The translations under genes were made by a program, and so were the position numbers. Below, piece after piece: positions 59,301-64,000 of a DNA stretch of 64,000 bases. The notes under the pieces are model-generated. The model searched no databases, was not told the origin of the DNA, and saw only the letters and a list, made by a program, of their open reading frames with translations. How positions within the stretch are numbered: position 1 is the first letter of the stretch; each line of letters opens with the position of its first letter. The DNA comes from Spodoptera frugiperda (Eukaryota > Arthropoda > Insecta > Lepidoptera > Noctuidae): contig NC_064212.1 of assembly GCF_023101765.2 (NCBI RefSeq), positions 8,494,001-8,558,000 on the forward strand, in the 5' to 3' direction.

Positions 59301-61953
59301 GAAAACCTTTATGATGTGATGTGACATGGTTGTATGGCACTTTGGCCTAGAAGGTCATGAGAATTGGTTGCTATCGATATGTTCTGAGGGAACTTATAAC
59401 TGCTGTGATAACAAAATATTACTTAATTATCTAATTAAAATTGATAGAGATTTATCAACATCATCGGCCCCTAAGTGTCTACTGCTAAACAAATACCTCT
59501 TCTGACACGAAGGAGGTTTGAGAATTAATCATAGAGGTTTTCGGTATAATATTAATGATTAAGACGTAGTTTGTTCAGAATGATTTTAAATTTTAATATT
59601 TTATACTAAAAAATACATTTTGTGTGGATTTTTAGAATAATATTCTTATGCACTAATTAGAAATACCTTTTTTGAAATTACTGCACAATGGAGGTTGAAC
59701 TCATTTGACATTAAGAAAAAAATAAATATTTAATGACGACCAATTTTTTTTCTGTAAAATTGCTAGTAACATAATTTGAATTATAGTTTACAACCTTATT
59801 TAATTTCACCCTTTTTATTTAGTAGAATAACTTTATTGTAATTTATTTGAATTTCTCATCGTATTTTATTTATGTATTTTTTATTTCGATTTGTATCACA
59901 GTTATCTGACTTCATTTTAAAGAATTTTCCTCAACAACAACGACTCACAACAAACTTTCTTTAAAATAATGAACTAAAACAAGATTAATTTATTCAAGGC
60001 ACTTTAAGAATTTATTTTCCTTAGTAGCAATACCAACTAATAAACCGACGCAGTTGCACGTCACATTAATTTTACTGAACATTTTAATGTTTAGCTCTTT
60101 GAGACCATAAACCTCTAATCTCTCTTTACGTCTTGTTATTTCACTTGACCATTTCAAAATCATTTCGTTAACTGAAGTAGTTTAAAGGTGCTTCAAGTAG
60201 CATTGATTGTAGATATCGTTTGATTTAGTACTTATTCGGTAGATATGCTTAAAAACGTTCCTTAGGCGTGCTTGTCCAATTATTCAACGCTATAAAGAAA
60301 TCAATGTCGGTTTGGACATGTTTAACGTCATCGTGAGTTTGGTTTGGTTGTTCATTAGTAGATTTATAATGTCTAGCTTATTTTGCAAAGAAACCTTTAT
60401 CTGTAGATCCCATAGAGACCAGAACTTGGTTTTTAAATAGAGAACAACTGAAAATGTTCAGTTACCTATTGAAGTGGGTCATTAATAACGCAATTAATTA
60501 ATAATTAACGCAAAATCTACTTAAAGAGAATAGAAACCTTCACTTAAGACTTATTCGACTTAGAAAGGCTTTTCAGAAATAAATAGATTTATTAGCTGTC
60601 ACACTAAACAAATCATTCCAGAACTTATATATGAAGAAACATCCACTGACCTATTTTGAAACCAGACTTGCACGACCCTCATGTCGAGCCCGGTATCATG
60701 CGCCAGCTGTTCCCGCACGTGGCGCGCTGGCTTCGGACTACTGCTGTACGCGTTCTTCAAGGTCTCCAGCTGCTTCGCCGTGATCGTGGTCCGCGGCCTC
60801 TTGCTCGCAGCGTCACCGTCTAACGAACCCTCGCCGCCTGGACATTGCACATTACAACTGATTTTGATGTAGATTTTGCCATTTTCTTTTCCTATGGAGT
60901 GAATAATTGTTGCATAAAATGTTGTCATTTTTTCTAAATGTTGTTCCGCTTTTGGATTTTCTCCTGTATCGTGGGTGCGTTTACGAATATACAAGTTCAC
61001 ATACATATATGACACCCAGACCCGAAACAACATTTATAAAGAGTTGCTCAGTACAGGACGTTGAGTGGCACCCGGTTGCCCAGCCACCGCACCAACCATG
61101 CAGTTATTGATTGGTTTAAGACCGCCATGTAAGAGAGCGGAATCTAACAGTTTGTCCTATCTGGAAATCGGGCATAAAAACAATTACAACAAAAAGGAAA
61201 ACGTACCTTTCGCTCTAGCAGCTTCATAGTCAGGTTTACACACGAGCTTCCCGTCTTCCATGAGATAGAACTCGTCGCCGGTATTAAGGGTCCTTGCGCA
61301 GGCGGCGCAGGCGAAGCAGCGCAGGTGGTAGACGTGAGACTGCGCGCGCCGCACCACCTGCGTGGGGGGGATGCCCTGCCCGCAGCCAGCGCACTTCGTG
61401 CCGAACCGCCTAGGACAACAGCCACAATCACAACAACATTATCAACGTGATAGACACTATTACATACGTGGCGGTAAAAAAGAAATATTGCAGAAGTGAG
61501 AATAGTTTTTAGACCATTAGGAATCAAATCGGTCCAGCTTGAAGCGATGACCAAGAGAAATTAGTATTCATTTTTTTATATATAAAACTAGCAAACTTCT
61601 CCGTTTTGGGAATCAGATGGGCTTTTCTCAAGATTTTTTTCAGATATAGATATCTAGATTTTTTTGCTATAAACCTCACTGTGGAAATCAGTTTGTGCTT
61701 TCTGCAGTTATAGCGTCAGGAAGGAAAACCCGATTTATTTTTATATAATAGAAGATAGATAAGTATAAAGAGGCTTACTTGAAGAAATCATCGGTGCAGT
61801 AAAGCTGGTTGTTTCTGGCGAAGCACTTCCCGGAGAGCATGGCGCGGCACTCGACGCAGCGCAGACAGCCGGCGTGCCACGTGCGGTCCGACACCTTCAG
61901 CACGTAGCGGTCCACGATCATCTCGTGACACCCGCCGCATTTCGGGATACTGG
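56315..61953 (-). CDS. Lim3: LIM-homeobox transcription factor Lim3 (LHX3/LHX4), partial, last 6 coding exons
   Basis: Exons in coding order are 61953-61779 (LIM1), 61409-61207 (LIM2), 60837-60651 (homeodomain first part), 57549-57395 (homeodomain end plus Lim3-specific region), 56939-56760 and 56481-56315 (stop TAG at 56317-56315). They give 354 residues plus a partial first codon. LIM1 begins IPKCGGCHEMIVDRYVLKVS and LIM2 has GTKCAGCGQGIPPTQVV; both keep the cysteine/histidine zinc ligands. The homeodomain reads KRPRTTITAKQLETLKNAY, continues to VVQVWFQNR, and is split there by an intron, then RAKEKRLKKDAGRTRW follows. This wording is specific to LHX3/4, not LHX1 or LMX1. The C-terminal GYPDFPPSPDSWLGE motif also matches the family. 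It is a nuclear regulator of motor-neuron and other neuronal identity in known animals, acting with LDB/Chip cofactors. The N-terminal exon(s) are beyond 64000. Confidence 0.96.
57050..57195 (+). repeat. Dispersed repeat, family H, in Lim3 intron
   Basis: GCTCGTTCTTCTCTATAGGA, ACACTTTGGAACGAGCAAAT and GAGGACTGACCGACAGACA. Confidence 0.6.
57550..60650 (-). other. Lim3 homeodomain intron, 3.1 kb
   Basis: The intron is AT-rich with one distinctly GC-richer patch at about 58140-58290 containing TTGATTAATTAAAG, a TAATTA-type homeodomain site. Next to it (58050-58140) the motif TTCGA recurs. A fragment of a common lepidopteran repeat lies at about 59455-59530. The GC patch could be an enhancer; that is inference. 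Confidence 0.35.
60950..61105 (-). mobile_element. SINE family B inside the short LIM2-homeodomain intron of Lim3
   Basis: TGACACCCAGACCCGAAACA, CAGCCACCGCACCAACCATG and TCGTGGGTGCGTTTACG. It makes up about 40 percent of a 369-bp intron. Confidence 0.65.
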
Positions 61954-64000
61954 CTGCAACACACGCATAGGTGTAAGGATGGAACTACTGGCTAAATTGT
62001 AACCGGGTGGTACAAAATCGGACTACTATGTAAAATGTTATACACGGACTTCTTCATCATTTTGTCTGATCGCAATTACAGTGTCATTAAAGCTTACTTA
62101 TTTTAAATTGCATTCTTACTTGTTTTTATTAAATTACTTATTTAATAGGATAACATTTGGCTACCATTTCGCCTGTTGGTAAGCGATTTTTAAGAATAGG
62201 CAAAATAGGAATTTAAAAATATTTATGAAGCAATTCATGAAAATATGGTTATATCTCAATATTTTATGTATAGAAAACTTAAAATTACTGAGGACCAACC
62301 AATAGCTACAATATTTTTTGGTTGTTGGAACCTTCTAATACGTAGATCGACAGAGGAAAAAATATTAATAAATTAGGAGTGCATTAAAAAAGTACAATTC
62401 GCCATTTTATTCTATTGCAGGCCCAACGGTTCTTGCGCATATTGCTTTCATCTTTATTACACTTTACTTAACTTCACTTAGCTTCACTTTACTTTATTTA
62501 ATTCTAATTAATCAACAATAATATTGCGACATTTCGTATTCTTGAGTTGCAACACTAGACCCACTGCATCTGTAGCACAATTGCGTGGTATTGAGTTTGG
62601 CTTTATATTTCGAACTCTGAATGCTACGAGTATTTTAACAGCTACGATTGGGGTTGTATAATTTTGACATTGAAAAATGTTTCAGATATTATTGGATTCA
62701 ATTTGTATTGATATTATGATTGGTTTCAGGAGTAAATGATAGCATTTACAGGCATTGCCTAGTTCAGGAATCAAAGCTTAATGTTAACTCTAAAGTGAAT
62801 AGTAATCATAAATAATACTAATAAGTAGAAATTGAGACATTGCGAAATGTATTATAACTTTCTTGAGATATACTAAATTAATTATTATGTTTTTCAGCTT
62901 ACTCGCGTAACTGTTTAATGAGAAACTCGACTAGTTTAGGAGTGCTGCTCATAAATGCCTCTACAATGGCTTGGAACTAGTAAAAACATAATATTGAATA
63001 TGTATGTAAATGTGATAAAATAAGAAACTTTGTAACTTATTTATGTATGTTAGTTTAATAATTAACATATAGGTCCAGAAAACAATTATTAATGATGCTT
63101 TTGTAAAGTAGACAACGAAGCCGATTTGAAAACCCAACCAAATAACAATCAAAATCAAAATCCCTCTTTTTTTTTATGATATTTATTTAATACTCCCTAA
63201 ATATTGTTCTAAAATTAAAAAAGGTTTAAGAAATTGGCTAAATCCACTATCACATGAACTATATTTCGATAGTAACTAAAGTATGTAATTATATAACTTT
63301 CTAACATAGTATAAGCATATATGTATTAGGTATATATGTATGTTGTACACAGCATAGTTACTTACACGGGGTTTATTTACGATGGATATTATTCTGGTAC
63401 ATTATACACGCTTGTTTTTTATGCCTTAATGATTTCAAATAATTCGTTACAGATTCGTATGTTTTCCGATAAAATTATATTAAGCGAAACTATCTGATGT
63501 GTTAGTACCTGTCTACTTACTTAAAGCACTATATACCTAGCACCTACGTAAGAACCTAGGTTCTACGTACTATTGTATAATCGAGGAATTGTTTTTAACC
63601 CGTCGTATGTTGGAGTGCAGACCTACGTGAGACACTATGTTTTTTATTGTGTCTCATATACCCGCAGACGAAAGCATAAGCGATGGGTTCTTAAGAATTT
63701 CGTTTTATTATTTATATCATCAATCATCATAGTACCTCAGAATGAATTAAAATATAAAATCTTCAAAAATCCTTTTATCACATCCAAAAAGAGAATATTG
63801 CAAGGAATTTAAAGTTTAAGTTAAAGTAAAAATATAATTAAAAATCATACAAGATCGTTGAAAGCTGGTAAATTCAAGGGATAGATTTTTTTACAAGCTC
63901 TTATTTAATTTGCAATATATGTATGTCTGTCTGTTAACTGTGGAATCTTTGTAACTAAATTTTGAAGCAAACATCTCAAAACGATTGAACTGATATTTTA
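61954..64000 (-). other. Upstream Lim3 intron (edge of window)
   Basis: No Lim3 exon is recognisable upstream of the LIM1 exon in this stretch. It is AT-rich and holds a family-D repeat fragment at 62890-62975 and, at the right edge, an apparent LINE- or Helitron-like repeat fragment (about 63890-64000). Confidence 0.4.
62890..62975 (+). repeat. Family D repeat fragment
   Basis: CAGCTTACTCGCGTAACTG and GAGAAACTCGACTAGTTTAG. Confidence 0.5.

Noticed and set aside
61144..61554. 136-codon minus ORF over the LIM2 exon
   Set aside because: It reads a different frame from the LIM2 exon, which gives the conserved zinc ligands.

Overview
The window looks like nuclear DNA of a moth or butterfly (Lepidoptera), probably a noctuid-like moth. 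The evidence is AT-rich intergenic DNA, many TAGGTACC-type microsatellite stretches, short dispersed repeats of lepidopteran style, and intron-split animal genes joined at GT/AG sites. The species assignment is inference; gene identities rest on reading the translated exons.

Six protein genes can be assembled. (1) 12554-16323, minus: a ZCCHC14/ZCCHC2-like CCHC zinc-knuckle protein, 4 exons, 514 aa. (2) 17371-18855, plus: Rpn3/PSMD3, the 26S proteasome lid subunit, as one uninterrupted 494-codon ORF. (3) 19452-20939, plus: DNAAF6 (PIH1D3), a dynein-arm assembly factor, 3 exons, 184 aa. (4) 27191-37775, plus: a secreted CRISP/CAP protein with a complete ten-cysteine C-terminal domain, 5 coding exons, 266 aa. 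(5) 40403-55277, plus: Phlpp, the PH-domain leucine-rich-repeat protein phosphatase, 7 coding exons, 1230 aa, with one possible extra 48-codon exon. (6) 56315-61953, minus: the LIM-homeobox gene Lim3 (LHX3/LHX4 type), last 6 coding exons; its 5' end lies beyond the right edge. All exon sets keep frame exactly across every junction. Genes 1 and 2 are divergent over about 1 kb; genes 5 and 6 are convergent with about 1 kb between their stops. The genes belong to unrelated pathways and no functional cluster is apparent.

Layout: 1-8.6 kb is gene-poor, repeat-bearing DNA. 8.6-12.5 kb is AT-rich and may include a long 3' UTR of gene 1, with a pogo/Tigger-like MITE. 12.5-21 kb is the gene-dense part. 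21-27 kb is intergenic and includes a Helitron-like repeat and a 1,000-bp inverted-repeat element. 27-38 kb is the CRISP gene, whose 6-kb fourth coding intron carries a 1.76-kb foldback element with arms of about 685 bp. 38-40 kb holds a TTAA-flanked piggyBac-like MITE nested in an older repeat. 40-55 kb is Phlpp, with a 7.8-kb intron. 55-64 kb is Lim3.

No clear new multi-gene system is visible. The most unusual material is the set of non-autonomous transposons with well-defined ends, several with internally iterated motifs, and the possible cassette exon of Phlpp. No tRNA gene, rRNA or CRISPR array is present; tRNA-like B-box motifs fall inside SINEs.
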